A DNA stretch of 64,000 bases from Bradyrhizobium rifense (lineage in GTDB: Bacteria; Pseudomonadota; Alphaproteobacteria; Rhizobiales; Xanthobacteraceae). The stretch lies in assembly GCF_008123425.1 (NCBI RefSeq), contig NZ_VSSS01000037.1:62001-126000 (forward strand). Direction: 5' to 3'. Made by a program: the position numbers and the translations under genes. Numbering within the stretch: position 1 is the first letter of the stretch; each line of letters begins with the position of its first letter. The notes below the pieces were generated by a model. It did no database searches, had not been told where the DNA came from, and saw nothing but the letters and a program-made list of their open reading frames with translations. Shown here in pieces: positions 44,032-53,643 of the stretch.

Positions 44032-44577
44032 ATGATGATTCGAGTACAAAGGAGCAGGGCAGCCACTGACGCGCGGATGCTGCTCGACAGCTTGCGAGTA
44101 GAGGTAGGCCGTGAGAGTTCGGTTGGCGACATCCAGGCATGCATAGCCGAACTGAGAAGCTTGCCGCGCGAGAAGCTCGCGGATGCGGTGCTCATACTCT
44201 CGATGGATGCAAGACGGCAGGGCGACTTGATCCGACAGGCGATCGAGAAGCGCGCCGAGGTCGACTTGGACTTTGATCCGCCGGCGAATGCGGATTTGGC
44301 GACCTATCTCGCCAATGATGCGGTCTCGACCTTACGCCACCATGTTGTCGACCTTCCGGACTTGCTGGACTTCTTGGTTCCGCAAGCGCCTGACGTCTGC
44401 TTCACCGTCCATCGGGAGGAGGCCGTTTTGCTGCTCGCCGCAATCATTCGCGAACAGCGCATCGAAGGAGTCCTTGAAGGCCTCAGGCTCGCCGGGCTCC
44501 TGAATGAGCCAGCGAAGGATCGACATGCCGGGATCGGTTCGGACGCGGACTTGAGAGGAGCTGCCGACGGCGTGTGA
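44032..44577 (+). CDS. Conserved-looking hypothetical protein, unknown function
   Basis: A 181-residue frame from ATG 44032 (MMIRVQRSRAATDARMLLDS) with CGGAGAG about five bases upstream. The protein is acidic and helical, for example ACIAELRSLPREKLADAVLI and LATYLANDAVSTLRHHVVDL, with no signal peptide or metal motif. Steady GC bias at third positions supports a real gene. It begins 243 bases after fixX on the same strand; no terminator was found between them, so late co-transcription is possible. I do not recognise the family. Confidence 0.55.
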   Translation: MMIRVQRSRAATDARMLLDSLRVEVGRESSVGDIQACIAELRSLPREKLADAVLILSMDARRQGDLIRQAIEKRAEVDLDFDPPANADLATYLANDAVSTLRHHVVDLPDLLDFLVPQAPDVCFTVHREEAVLLLAAIIREQRIEGVLEGLRLAGLLNEPAKDRHAGIGSDADLRGAADGV

Positions 44578-44825
44578 GGGTTCAGGGCGCTTTGAGGACG
44601 GTCCCTGCAGAGAGGTCAAAACCGCGTCGAAAGTCGCGGCGTAGTTCCTTTGTCCTCCGTTTAACGGTTATCGCCGACGCGGAGCCGCTATGCACGCCCG
44701 GTCGCAGTCCCCGGCCGCATCAAGCTCGGGGGTCTTTATAGTGAGCACAAGATCCGCAGTTCTGAGCTTTGGTGCTCAGTTGCAGCGCGCGCGGTGCGCT
44801 GCGCTGGCGGATCAGGGAATCCTTC

Positions 44826-44833
44826 GTTAACAG
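44826..44833. repeat. Left target-site duplication of the IS66 element
   Basis: GTTAACAG directly precedes the element and is repeated exactly at 47432-47439 after it. Eight bases is the normal target duplication of IS66-family elements. Confidence 0.85.
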
Positions 44834-44893
44834 GTAAGCCTCCGAGGAGAGACGCCTTGCGACGGGGTGGTCTAATGGTTGAGAACTGTGCGT

Positions 44894-45460
44894 ATGGACA
44901 GTCATACGATCAGTGCGCTGAATCGACTTGAAGTGGTGGAGACGGGCCGGCGACGACGCTGGTCGGAGGAGGAGAAGGCGCGGATTGTTTTGGAAAGCAT
45001 GTCCGAGCCGCGTCTGGTTGCGGCAACGGCGCGACGATATGGTCTGTCGCGTTCTCTGCTGGTGACCTGGCGGAGGGGCTTGGTAGCGAACCGGGCCAAA
45101 TCCGAGGCTGGCTTTGTCAGAGCGGTTGTCGCAGAGGATAGGCCAGTCCCATCGGCGGCACTTTCATCGCGGAGCGCGCCGGCGCTTTCGACCGAGCAGC
45201 GAATTGAGGTCGAGTTGACGAGCGGGCGGCGCGTCATTGTCGATGCGGGGGTCGACGTTGAGGCGCTTCGCCGCATCGTCGAGGCTCTGGATCGGCGAAG
45301 ATTCCGATCCCCACGGGCGTGCGGGTATGGCTGGCGACTGGCCACACCGACGTGCGGTGCGGCTTTCCGAGCCTGGCTCTCCGCGTGCAGGAGGTGCTCA
45401 AGCACAACCCCATGGGCGGTGGTCTTTTCTGCTTCAGGGGAAAACGCGGCGATCTTTTGA
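44894..45460 (+). CDS. tnpA: IS66 TnpA (helix-turn-helix protein), stop codon lost
   Basis: DNA-binding helper protein of IS66. From ATG 44894 it reads MDSHTISALNRLEVVETGRR, then RRWSEEEKARIVLESMSEPR, with the helix-turn-helix AATARRYGLSRSLLVTWRRG. In relatives the gene stops after ...ALDRR at a TGA that overlaps the tnpB start. Here base 45299 is A where T would give TGA, so the frame continues for about 53 extra residues, through tnpB in another frame, to 45460. The first 135 residues are normal. Confidence 0.85.
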   Translation: MDSHTISALNRLEVVETGRRRRWSEEEKARIVLESMSEPRLVAATARRYGLSRSLLVTWRRGLVANRAKSEAGFVRAVVAEDRPVPSAALSSRSAPALSTEQRIEVELTSGRRVIVDAGVDVEALRRIVEALDRRRFRSPRACGYGWRLATPTCGAAFRAWLSACRRCSSTTPWAVVFSASGENAAIF

Positions 45461-45672
45461 AGGTGATTTGGCATGATGGCCAGGGGGCATGCCTGTTTAC
45501 AAAAAGACTTGAGAGAGGAAGATTCATCTCGCCTTCGGTTGCGGGCGAAGCAGTGACGATCTCTCCGGCGCAGTTGAGTTATCTCTTATCTGGAATCGAC
45601 TGGGCAATCCTCAAGAAACACGGCGTCCAACGCGAGTTGGATAGCCTTTTTACGATTGAATCTGCAGCCTGA
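45298..45672 (+). pseudogene. tnpB: IS66 TnpB, start codon lost
   Basis: IS66 accessory protein: the frame reads IPIPTGVRVWLATGHTDVRC, GFPSLALRVQEVLKHNPMGG and GLFCFRGKRGDLLKVIWHDG, the typical TnpB sequence. Its normal ATG would lie at 45298-45300 but reads AAG because of the base change at 45299. The first usable alternative is GTG 45319, which removes the MIPIPT start. The rest is intact to 45672. It may still be translated weakly from the GTG. Confidence 0.8.
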
Positions 45673-45689
45673 TCTGATTCAATGGCTTC

Positions 45690-47355
45690 ATGACATCGAA
45701 GCCGGGCGCTCTTCCTTCGGACCTCGCGAGTGCCTACATGGCGCTGCTGGCCGAGCGTGAGGCGTTGCAGGCTGAACGCGATGTGGCCGTCGCGGATGCC
45801 GCCAACGCGCGGGCGGAGCTGTCGGACAACGAGGCGCTGATCGCGCATCTCGAGCTGCGGATCGAGAAGCTCAAACGCGAACTGTACGGGCAGCGCTCCG
45901 AGCGCACGGCTCGTCTGATCGAACAATTGGAATTGGAACTCGAAGAACTCGCCACCACGGCGAGCGAGGATGAGCTTGCGGCTCAGGCCGCGGCGGCGAA
46001 GACCCAGAGCGTGCGCGCCTTCACGCGCAAGCGGCCGGTACGCAAGCCCTGGCCGGACGACATCGAACACGAGCGCATCGTTATCGAGGCTCCGACGAGC
46101 TGCGCCTGCTGCGGCGGATCGCGGCTGGCGAAGATCGGCGAGGATGTGACCAAGACGCTGGAGGAGATCCCGCGCCGCTTCAAGGTCATCGAGACAGTGC
46201 GCGAAAAGTTCACCTGCCGCGATTGCGAGAAGATCAGCCAGCCGCCGGCGCCGTTCCATGCCACGCCGCGCGGCTTCATCGGCCCACAATTGCTGGCGAC
46301 GATTCTGTTCGACAAGTTCGGCATGCACATCCCGCTCAATCGCCAGAGTGCGCGCTTTAAGGCCGAGGGGATCGACCTGCCATTGTCGACGCTGGCCGAC
46401 CGGGTCGGCCACGGGACCTTCGCCGTCATGCCGCTCTTCCACTTGATCGAACGCCATGTGCTTGCTGCCGAGCGCCTGCATGGCGACGACGCCACCATCC
46501 GCATCCTGGCGAAGGGCAAGTGCAAGACCGGTCGGATCTGGACATATGTGCGGGATGACCGGCCCTTCGCCGGGCCAGCGCCACCGGCGGCGGTCTATTA
46601 CGCCTCGAGCGACCGTCGAGGCGAGCATCCACAGAAGCATCTGGCCGCCTTCGCCGGTATCCTGCAAGCTGATTGCTACAACGGCTTCGAGCCGTTGTTC
46701 GATCCGCAGAAGAAGGTGCTGCCGACTACGCCGGCGTTTTGCTTCGCCCATGCGCGGCGGGGCTTCTTCGAGCTGGCCGACATCGAGAAGAACGCCCGGG
46801 AAGGCCACAGGGGCAAACCGGTCTCGCCGATCGCGTTGGAGGCGGTCAGACGCCTCGATCGCTTTGTTCGAGATCGAGCGCGCCATCAACGGCCGCGGCG
46901 CCGACGAGCGGTGCGCCGTGCGCCAGGAAAAGAGCAAGCCGCTTCTCGAGGACATGCATGCCAGGCTGCTCCTCGAGCGCGAACCCCTCTCGTGCTCCTC
47001 CGAGGTCCTGAAGCCCATGAATTACATGCTCAGGCGCTGGGACGACTTCGCCCGCTTCCTCGACGATGGCAGGATCTGCCTCAGCAACAACGCGGCCGAA
47101 AGAGCGTTGCGGGGCATCGCATTGGGAAGGCGCAACTGGACCTTCGCCGGCTCCCAACGCGGCGCCGACCGCGCCGCCGTCATGCTCACCCTCATCACCT
47201 CCGCACGCCTCAACGACATCGAACCGAAAGCCTGGCTCGCCGACGTCCTCGCTCGCATCGCTGATCTTCCCGCCTCGCGTCTGCACGAACTGCTGCCCTG
47301 GGAATGGAAGCGCCTGCGCCAAGCCGACATGCCCGCCGATCAGCAGGACGCCTGA
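45690..47355 (+). pseudogene. tnpC: IS66 TnpC transposase, frameshifted
   Basis: Catalytic protein of IS66. The first frame (from ATG 45690) has the leucine-zipper-like N-terminus, CACCGGSRLAKIGEDVTKTL with the zinc-binding Cys, CRDCEKISQPPAPFH and the core starting RGFIGPQLLATILFDKFGMH. At about 46855 one extra base shifts the frame; the sense continues as ALFEIERAINGRGADERC, NYMLRRWDDFARFLDDGRIC and LSNNAAERALRGIALGRRNW to 47355. The shift lies between the catalytic Asp residues and the final Glu region (NNAAERA), so no whole transposase is made. Confidence 0.85.
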
Positions 47356-47431
47356 ACCTCTCGCGCCACATCATAAACCCGCCAGCGCTCGCGCGCCTGC
47401 GACAATCCCGCGGCCTTGCCCGTGTGCGTAC

Positions 47432-47439
47432 GTTAACAG
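47432..47439. repeat. Right target-site duplication of the IS66 element
   Basis: GTTAACAG, identical to 44826-44833, directly after the right end of the element. Confidence 0.85.
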
Positions 47440-47598
47440 CCTAGCAAGGGAAATCACGGCAGGACACGTCGGCCAAGCAGCGGCGAGGCCGACGCCGCTT
47501 TTCCGCAGATGGCAGGCTTGCCGGGCGCAAGTTGATCCATGTTCACTTTAGCGTCCGGTTTGGCGCCACGTTCTCCCGACCATGCTCAAAGGAGTAAG

Positions 47599-47784
47599 AT
47601 GGTCTCAAACTCTCGTAAGCGCGAACGGCGCAAGACACAAAGTCGCGAGCTCGGCAGGAACGATACCATCTCGGCCCTGATTCTTGGAAACCATGGACTC
47701 GCGGTTATGCCAAGACGCCGCCTTTTGAGTTCGAGAGAGAGCGGCATTCGCCTCAGAAGAATGATGGGGTTCTCCAGGGCCTGA
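47599..47784 (+). CDS. Small basic hypothetical protein
   Basis: A 61-residue frame from ATG 47599 with AAAGGAG four bases upstream, the best ribosome site in this stretch. It reads MVSNSRKRERRKTQSRELGR and ends LRRMMGFSRA; very basic, without Cys or a signal peptide. After the stop, the neighbouring frame stays open with a polar, Pro-, Gln- and Gly-rich sequence (NNQIPPGSPGDLQQTGDQQN) to about 48060, so a longer gene may have been frameshifted here. Function unknown. Confidence 0.35.
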   Translation: MVSNSRKRERRKTQSRELGRNDTISALILGNHGLAVMPRRRLLSSRESGIRLRRMMGFSRA

Positions 47785-47886
47785 CAAGACAAGGGCGTGG
47801 CACGGAAATAACAATCAGATTCCGCCGGGTAGCCCAGGCGACCTCCAGCAGACCGGCGACCAACAAAATGCTAGTCCGGTCCATGG

Positions 47887-47911
47887 CGACCCTCCGTTCA
47901 TCGGAGGGTCG
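47887..47911. other. Perfect 10-bp inverted repeat between convergent genes
   Basis: CGACCCTCCG, a five-base loop TTCAT, then CGGAGGGTCG. It lies between the small plus-strand frame and the end of the minus-strand radical SAM gene. No T-run follows on either strand, so a normal intrinsic terminator is unlikely, although a stable hairpin in RNA from either side is expected. Confidence 0.45.
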
Positions 47912-48005
47912 TCCCCGCGGCTGGGTAATGATGAGCTGAAAGGCCGAGCTTCGCCAGGACTCGCGATTCGCTTCGATCAGGCAGCGGCCAAACTGCTCTC
48001 AAAGA

Positions 48006-48869
48006 TCAGCTCTTGGACGTTATTGGTTCAGCGAATTCACACGATCGACAAAGCAGAAAGCCGTCCGTTCCGTTCATGCGATCGGCAATGTTGCGAAAAG
48101 TCGCCCCTTCGAAGAGATCCTCGTACCTGTCGCGGAGGAGGTTGCCCAAGACGTGTCGTCGCTCAAAATCCTTGCAGCAGAAAGTAACATCGCCGTTTGG
48201 AAGAAGAACATTACGATATTGCCGTTCGTCGGGACACGTTAGTGTTCCAACGATTGGCGGTCGTGCTTTAACCATCTCGAGCTCGCCGCTGCCAGCTCTC
48301 CTGCGAGGCGGACGCAAGCGGACCAGCGCTTCGTCGGGAATGATGCCGACAAGTTCGGGATGAACCTCGCCCATGACCATGAAGAGCAGTGATGAAATGT
48401 CGGCGTCGACAAGTTGGCGTATCAAATCGACATAGTTGCGCGTGACGAGACCACTATCCATGGACGTGCCGTCATCAACAACCTGCACCAGGAAAACGCG
48501 GAACTGCAGCGCACGTAAGCGCCTTAGATCCTGCCCATCCACTCCGGCAAGGGTTGTGAAAATCCGGATTCCGTGGCCACATGCGTAGGCATGCTTAACC
48601 ATTTCGGTGCAAGCCGGATTGAGCCAAGGCTGCGAAAACCCGGAAAAGCTAATGTCGACAGCTACTGGTACGTGCGCCAGGCATCGCTTGAAATCCTGCA
48701 GAGAAAGATGCTTCACGTCGGATATCGCTCTTTGCCGTTGGGCAAACCTGTCCTGCGAGCAATAAGAACATCCGACGACACAGCCCGTTGTCGTAGTTAT
48801 CTCCAAGACCCTGCCGCCAGTGACTGCAGAGCGCAGCTCCTGTAGAGTCATCGATTTGATATTATCCAC
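48006..48869 (-). CDS. Radical SAM/SPASM-like protein, substrate unknown
   Basis: A 287-residue radical SAM protein. The [4Fe-4S] motif is CVVGCSYC (Cys30, Cys34, Cys37), followed by VDISFSGFSQPWLNPACTEM as in the glycine-rich SAM-binding part. The C-terminal section has CPDERQYRNVLLPNGDVTFC, then CKDFERRHVLGNLL and CRSCEFAEP, like the auxiliary-cluster (SPASM) region of peptide- or sugar-modifying enzymes. The start is GTG 48869, or ATG 48851 six codons later; neither has a strong ribosome site. It stands alone on the minus strand; no precursor peptide or partner could be identified near it. Confidence 0.8.
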   Translation of the reverse strand: MDNIKSMTLQELRSAVTGGRVLEITTTTGCVVGCSYCSQDRFAQRQRAISDVKHLSLQDFKRCLAHVPVAVDISFSGFSQPWLNPACTEMVKHAYACGHGIRIFTTLAGVDGQDLRRLRALQFRVFLVQVVDDGTSMDSGLVTRNYVDLIRQLVDADISSLLFMVMGEVHPELVGIIPDEALVRLRPPRRRAGSGELEMVKARPPIVGTLTCPDERQYRNVLLPNGDVTFCCKDFERRHVLGNLLRDRYEDLFEGATFRNIADRMNGTDGFLLCRSCEFAEPITSKS

Positions 48870-49823
48870 TTCCGCGCTTTCCCGTTTGGAATAAGTAATC
48901 TTGAGGGTGACCGTCGAGTTGTATCCCTCATGCCAGTTCGCTCATGCATCATTTTCGTTCGTCGCCCATCAGCGCGACACGGCACCGTTGCCAGCGCGAC
49001 CGCGAAAGATGAAGAAAGCGCCATGGCTCTCTCCCGCCTGGTCGAGCAGGATCGGGCGGCTGCCGCGTGCGCTTGCATCGATGGGTTTGGGTCTAACGTC
49101 TCGTCTACTTCAACAAGCATCACTCATGCCAGGCGGTACTGTGTCTATAAGTCGACACGTTCGCGATGAATGTCGTCCCAATTGCGGCAACCAAGGCGCA
49201 GCCCTACGCGATCGATAGAGTACAATATGACCTTACGTACGATTCAAGCTCTTTTGAAAATGAGTTGAATTGCGGCTTTCTATGAAATGTGACAGCGTTG
49301 CCGCTGCGCCGAGCACCACGTCATCGTGATCGTGGTAGTCGGCATCGGCCGCGAGACGTTGCGATTGCGAGTGCCCTTGACCGGCACCATAGCCGGCCGA
49401 ATTAGCTGCCGGCTCCGCGAAGTAGCTTTGTGCGATTCTTCCCTGAGCGGCGGTTAGGCACGCTGGTGTGGTGAGGGAAAACATCCTCCAAGAATCGGAA
49501 ATGGTCGAAGCCCGTTGAGAGCTGATGACCTGCAACCTGCAAGGCCATGCGCCCCGCACCGGCAACCGTGTGGGGCGCCTTGATCCATATTTGCTTCAGC
49601 TCTACCTGTGCTCTGCCGAGCGCAAGACTGACGCGACGGCACACTAGAAGAAATTTAGGTTTGCGACGGGCCATCCGCTTACGCCCCCTGCCGCATCTGT
49701 CGTAATCAGATCGGCTCTCTCCGTCAGCTTGCAGCTTCGCCAAGGTGAAAGCTAACAATTGACTTTGCTATGCTGAAACGGTCGTACCCAGCGTCTCCCT
49801 CCGGTGAGGACCTCACCGGATGC
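48870..49823. other. Long intergenic stretch, no gene recognised
   Basis: About 950 bases upstream of the radical SAM gene. Frames on both strands are short, with no known motif; one minus-strand frame (49233-49565) ends in a His/Asp-rich polar tail but cannot be assigned. A promoter for the radical SAM gene is expected here; no -24/-12 match was seen. Confidence 0.4.
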
Positions 49824-50225
49824 TTACAGACTGGCCAACGTCGAATCCAGATAACCCGACCAGCCGATAGCGATGAGTTCACAGCCGAAGAGATATTCGA
49901 GAATCAAGGTCCAGCCAACGAGCCACCCTACGGCCTCTCCCCAGGTCGTGCTGACGTAGGTATAGGCGCTGCCCGATCTTGGGATCATCGCTGCAAATTC
50001 GGCGTAGCACAGTCCGGCAAACAGACAGACCAAGCTAGCGAACAGAAAAGAAAGAACCACGGCCGGGCCGGCGTAGCGGGCGGCGACCTCCCCGGTGAGA
50101 ACGAAAACCCCACCACCGACGGTGCTTCCAACTCCCATACACGTCAGTTGAAACCATCCCAACGTCCGGCGAAGTTGCGGACCTTGTTGAGCACCGTTGA
50201 GAAAGGACTCGACTGGAATCGGCAT
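49824..50225 (-). pseudogene. Truncated amino-acid permease (APC family)
   Basis: N-terminal 134 residues of an amino-acid/cation transporter of the APC superfamily: LRRTLGWFQLTCMGVGSTVG, GGVFVLTGEVAARYAGPAVV, LSFLFASLVCLFAGLCYAEF and GSAYTYVSTTWGEAVGWLVG, about three or four membrane helices. It ends at a stop after SGYLDSTLASL, where the intact family has more than 300 further residues. It lies downstream of trpS on the same strand, with 114 bases between. Confidence 0.75.
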
Positions 50226-50338
50226 CGGGGGTTACAGCCGGATTGGTACGCCGATGAGCCGGCGCTTATGCATAGCTAGAGTGCAGGCCGCAAAGGCGCG
50301 ATTTCGAATACGGATAGTTCTCTCGGAAAGGCTTTAGC

Positions 50339-51304
50339 CTAGAAGCCGAGGTGATCTCGCACCGCAACGATCGTTTCTTGCGCTACTGCTCGCGCCTTCG
50401 TCTCGCCTGCCTGCAGTGCTTCTTCGATGATTTTGGGACGGCTCATCAGCGTCGAATAGCGTTCGCGCTGATCGCCAAACTTGCTCAGCAGCATTTTGTA
50501 CAACTGATCTTTAGCAGCGCCATAACCGATTCGGCCCGCGAGATATTGCTCTCGCATATCGACGGTCTCCTGTTCACTGGCCACCGCGCGATAGAGAGCA
50601 AATACGGAGCACTGATCGGGGTTTTTTGGTTCGTTGACCGGCGTGCTATCGGTCACGATACGGCAGATGACCTGTTTTAGCCCTTTATCGCTTTGGAAAA
50701 TATCGATGTAGTTGTTGTAAGATTTGCTCATCTTGCGCCCGTCGAGGCCAGGTATTGTCATGATCTCTTCCCTGATGACCGGCTCGGGCAAGACAAAGGT
50801 CTGGCCGTAGTGGTTGTTGAAAACCTTCGCGATATCGCGGGTGATCTCGATGTGCTGTTTCTGGTCTTTTCCGACAGGAATGCGCGACGCCTGATAGAGG
50901 AGGATATCGGCCGCCATCAGCACCGGATAAATGAAAAGCCCGGCGTTCACGTCGGACAGATTACTAGATTTGTCCTTGAAGGAGTGGGCACGCGCCAACA
51001 AGCCATCTGGCGTAAAGCAGGACAGGTACCACGTAAGTTCGGTCACCGCCGGAGCGCGGGACTGGCGATAAAGAACATCCTTGTTGGGGTCACACCCAAA
51101 GGCAAGCCACGCTGCCGCGACGCTGGAAGTATTCTCGCGCCGGAGCGCGCCCTCCCGTGAGGTCGTCAGCGAATGCAGGTCGGCGATAAAATGGAAGGCT
51201 GGATTGCCGCTCTGCTGACCATCGGCAAGCGCCGGCAGCACGGCGCCAATAATGTTACCGAGATGCGGTTTTCCAGAACTCTGAATGCCCGTCAATACTC
51301 TCAT
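50339..51304 (-). CDS. trpS: Tryptophanyl-tRNA synthetase (probably an extra copy)
   Basis: Class I aminoacyl-tRNA synthetase for tryptophan. The 321-residue protein has HLGN (residues 14-17) as its HIGH motif and GRKMSKSYNN as KMSKS, plus the family blocks FHFIADLHSLT, YPVLMAADILLY, PVGKDQKQHIEITRDIA and AGRIGYGAAKD. It is slightly shorter than housekeeping versions but complete. The start ATG at 51304 overlaps the stop of a fragment of another gene (ATGA). A copy in a symbiosis island suggests a duplicate or an acquired version, for instance one that tolerates a Trp analogue; whether the genome has another copy cannot be seen here. Confidence 0.92.
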   Translation of the reverse strand: MRVLTGIQSSGKPHLGNIIGAVLPALADGQQSGNPAFHFIADLHSLTTSREGALRRENTSSVAAAWLAFGCDPNKDVLYRQSRAPAVTELTWYLSCFTPDGLLARAHSFKDKSSNLSDVNAGLFIYPVLMAADILLYQASRIPVGKDQKQHIEITRDIAKVFNNHYGQTFVLPEPVIREEIMTIPGLDGRKMSKSYNNYIDIFQSDKGLKQVICRIVTDSTPVNEPKNPDQCSVFALYRAVASEQETVDMREQYLAGRIGYGAAKDQLYKMLLSKFGDQRERYSTLMSRPKIIEEALQAGETKARAVAQETIVAVRDHLGF

Positions 51305-51507
51305 GTCAACCTTTCGCCTCGACAGACTCCGCAGGCCGGGTCCCGAGCGATCTGCTTGGCGACAGGATCGAAGTCCCGCATGACAAGCGGGAAGGTATTA
51401 ATCACTTTTACCTGGGGAATCGCCATCAGCGTGTCCAAGGTTGCGACCAAGCTCAACCAGAAGCCTCCCAGGGCGCACTCCAAGCGATCGGGCTTCGTAC
51501 GAAGAAA
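51301..51507 (-). pseudogene. C-terminal fragment, possibly ThiF/MoeB-like
   Basis: An open frame of about 68 residues without a good start, ending exactly at the trpS start (ATGA overlap). It reads ECALGGFWLSLVATLDTLMA, then IPQVKVINTFPLVMRDFDPV and ARDPACGVCRGERL. The end, with Asp-Pro-x-Cys-x2-Cys, recalls the zinc-binding C-terminus of ThiF/MoeB/HesA-type activating enzymes. The N-terminal ATP-binding part is missing. The tight overlap shows that an upstream gene was once coupled to trpS. Confidence 0.35.
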
Positions 51508-51874
51508 TTAAGGAGCGGTGAGCCGGATTGGCTAATCTCACCTCGCGTTCAACCCAAAGATCATACCGGCCACGAAAAAGGGATTTCCATGCCGGTACGG
51601 TGAATTTTCGAATTTTCCGAGTATTCGGGTTATGTTGTATCGAGCACAACGTTCAAGAAGAGAGGAGCCGCACAGCCGCACGCGATTGGACGGTTGTAAG
51701 CCACAAGAGTCGCTTGATTCTGAGAAAGTGCCATTTTTTGTCGTGGCCGCACCGAATGCAAATCGAGCTTGGCGACATCGTAATCGGTTTCCTCAGGACG
51801 CGCACCGACTTGCGGATTGTCTATGGCATCGCCGGCGACAGGCGCCTATGACCATTTCGGCGAGGGATCGGTAG
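51508..51874. other. Intergenic stretch, nothing recognised
   Basis: About 370 bases between divergent relics. No supported gene. It includes the probable break point that removed the 5' end of the patatin-like gene. Confidence 0.4.
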
Positions 51875-53233
51875 CCTTCAATAGCGGCCTTTACTGTGCT
51901 CGAACGTCTTGAGGCCGATCTCAAGGCGCGCGGTGAAAACCTTGAGGAATTGATCTTCGCCATAAGCGGAGTCTCCGGAGGAAGCGTTGGCGCGATGGAA
52001 TACGTGGCAGCTCTGCATGGCCGATCAGCGTTCGGCAGCCAAGCTAAAGCGACGGAATTCCTGAAATCCGATTTTCTGGCCGGTGCCATTGCAAGTCTGG
52101 TTTTCGTCGATGGCCCCTCAAATTTTCTCCCAGATCTCGGCCAGCCAGATCGCGGCACAGCCCTCGAGCGCTCGTTAGAAAAAGGCAGTTCTGGCTATCT
52201 TGCTCACTCATTCCTGAGCTTCTTTCCGGATATCAATAGCGCGAGCAAGCGCTGGACACCCTCGCTTCTTCTGAACGCTACGCATCAGGAAACAGGACGC
52301 CGCATAATTGCCAGCAATCTCAAGATTGAACGTGATGTCTTTCTCGATACATTCGACGAACTTGATCTCCTTGGGTCAGATATACGCGCGAGCACGGCAG
52401 CCCACAATAGCGCCAGATTCACATATGTGTCGCCGGCTGGAAAGCTCGAACCAAAGGGAGGGGCCAGTTTCCTTTCCGGCGAGACGAACCGCGGCTACGT
52501 TATCGATGGCGGCTATTTCGAGAATTACGGTGCGGTAACCGCCTTGGAGTTGGCTAGGGAAGCCCGCGCGCAGATCGAAGCAAAGAGAGGCGTCGGGGCT
52601 GTCAGGCTCATCGTTCTGCAGATCAGCAGCGACCCGACTCTCACCAAAGAGCGTACACGAGTGAGAATACGCGAAGACGAAAAGCTGGGGTGCGTGTTGA
52701 CCACCAGCATGCCTGCCGTTGGGGCGGCGACAACGTCGGATTTCCTGCAGTTCAGGGACAGTGGTTGGAACGCGAAGACCGGCCGCTGGGAGAAGAACGA
52801 TGGCGAGGGCTTCGTTGTAGCGTATCTGAATGAGCTGGCAGCACCTCTGCTAGGCGTGACGGCGGTCCGCGAGGCTCACGGTACCTTGGCGGCAGCTGAA
52901 CTAGCGGCTTCCGTGTGCGACGAGCGGGAACTCTCACGCGTTGAAGCCAAGTTGCAGTCCAAAGGACTCAACTTGCTTGCTCCGGTTACCAACACTCAGG
53001 ATCCAGCACCAATTCAAAGGTGGAGCCGAGCGCGCGCCGAACCTCATTTTTCACACTTAGCCATGTGCGAGGTCTCGGAAAACGGCAATGCACCGATCGT
53101 GCCACCACTGGGTTGGGTGCTGTCCAAGCCCATGCGGGAGCAATTTCCGAACATACTCAAGGACTGCGGCAACGATACAGAGCTAAACAGCCTCGAGGCC
53201 GTACTCGACCGAAGCAATGGGCGAATTGCGTGA
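51875..53233 (+). pseudogene. Patatin-like phospholipase lacking its N-terminus
   Basis: Lipid acyl hydrolase of the patatin group. The nucleophile Ser is in AISGVSGGSVGAMEY (GxSxG) and the catalytic Asp in VIDGGYFENYGA (D-G-G). The usual oxyanion-hole motif GGGxR, which should lie 40-60 residues before the Ser, is missing: the frame opens only just after a TAG at 51872, and the first possible start is GTG 51896. The C-terminal 300 residues are intact and end normally at 53233. The 5' part was lost by deletion or insertion, so I treat it as a pseudogene, though a shortened protein could be made. Confidence 0.7.
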
Positions 53234-53643
53234 TAGATCGGCTAGAGGCGCGGTGAGCTCCAGTCAAATTGAGGAGACCCGCCAAGGTGGACGAAATAAA
53301 TGGCTGGTCCTCCATCCACCGAAAGACCTTGTTACAACGAATTTCTCTGGCGCTAACCGACGATGCAAAGGCAAGTATCAGATGGAGCTGAGCCGTCCAA
53401 TACGGCTCATGATGTGGTGGAACTCGACAAGACATCGGTTATGTTGAGCGGACAACAATGACCTACCTAGTCGAAGGCGTCACCGGCTGCGAGATTGACA
53501 GGAACGCGCTCAAGGGTTTCGGGATTTCGCGCATGTTATTTCGAAGATCTTCTCGACGCGGATGCAGTGATCCGCTTAGCGCGCCGACTATCACGTCCAC
53601 GAAGAGCTTAGAATGCCGCAAGTAACAATTTGAGGAGAATAAC
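53234..53643. other. Intergenic stretch, no gene recognised
   Basis: About 410 bases. A short frame from ATG 53459 (MTYLVEGVTGCEIDRNALKG) ends within about 60 codons and matches nothing I know. Confidence 0.35.

Larger units (their letters stand above)
44834..47431. mobile_element. IS66-family insertion sequence, 2598 bp, inactivated
   Basis: The ends are set by the 8-base target duplication GTTAACAG. The left end begins GTAAGCCTCCGAGGAGAG and the right end, read inwards on the other strand, GTACGCACACGGGCAAGG: imperfect inverted repeats of the IS66 type. The element carries tnpA, tnpB and tnpC in the usual order. A single base change at 45299 damages both tnpA and tnpB, and tnpC has a frameshift, so this copy cannot move by itself. 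The intact target duplication suggests fairly recent insertion. It separates the fix region from the small genes to its right. Confidence 0.88.

Noticed and set aside
47887..47911. Hairpin as an intrinsic terminator
   Set aside because: The stem is perfect but no T-run follows on either strand, so I list it only as an inverted repeat.
49720..49760. GTCAGCTTGCAGCTTCG as a type III secretion tts box
   Set aside because: Only the first nine bases fit the motif; the second half does not, and no secretion gene follows.
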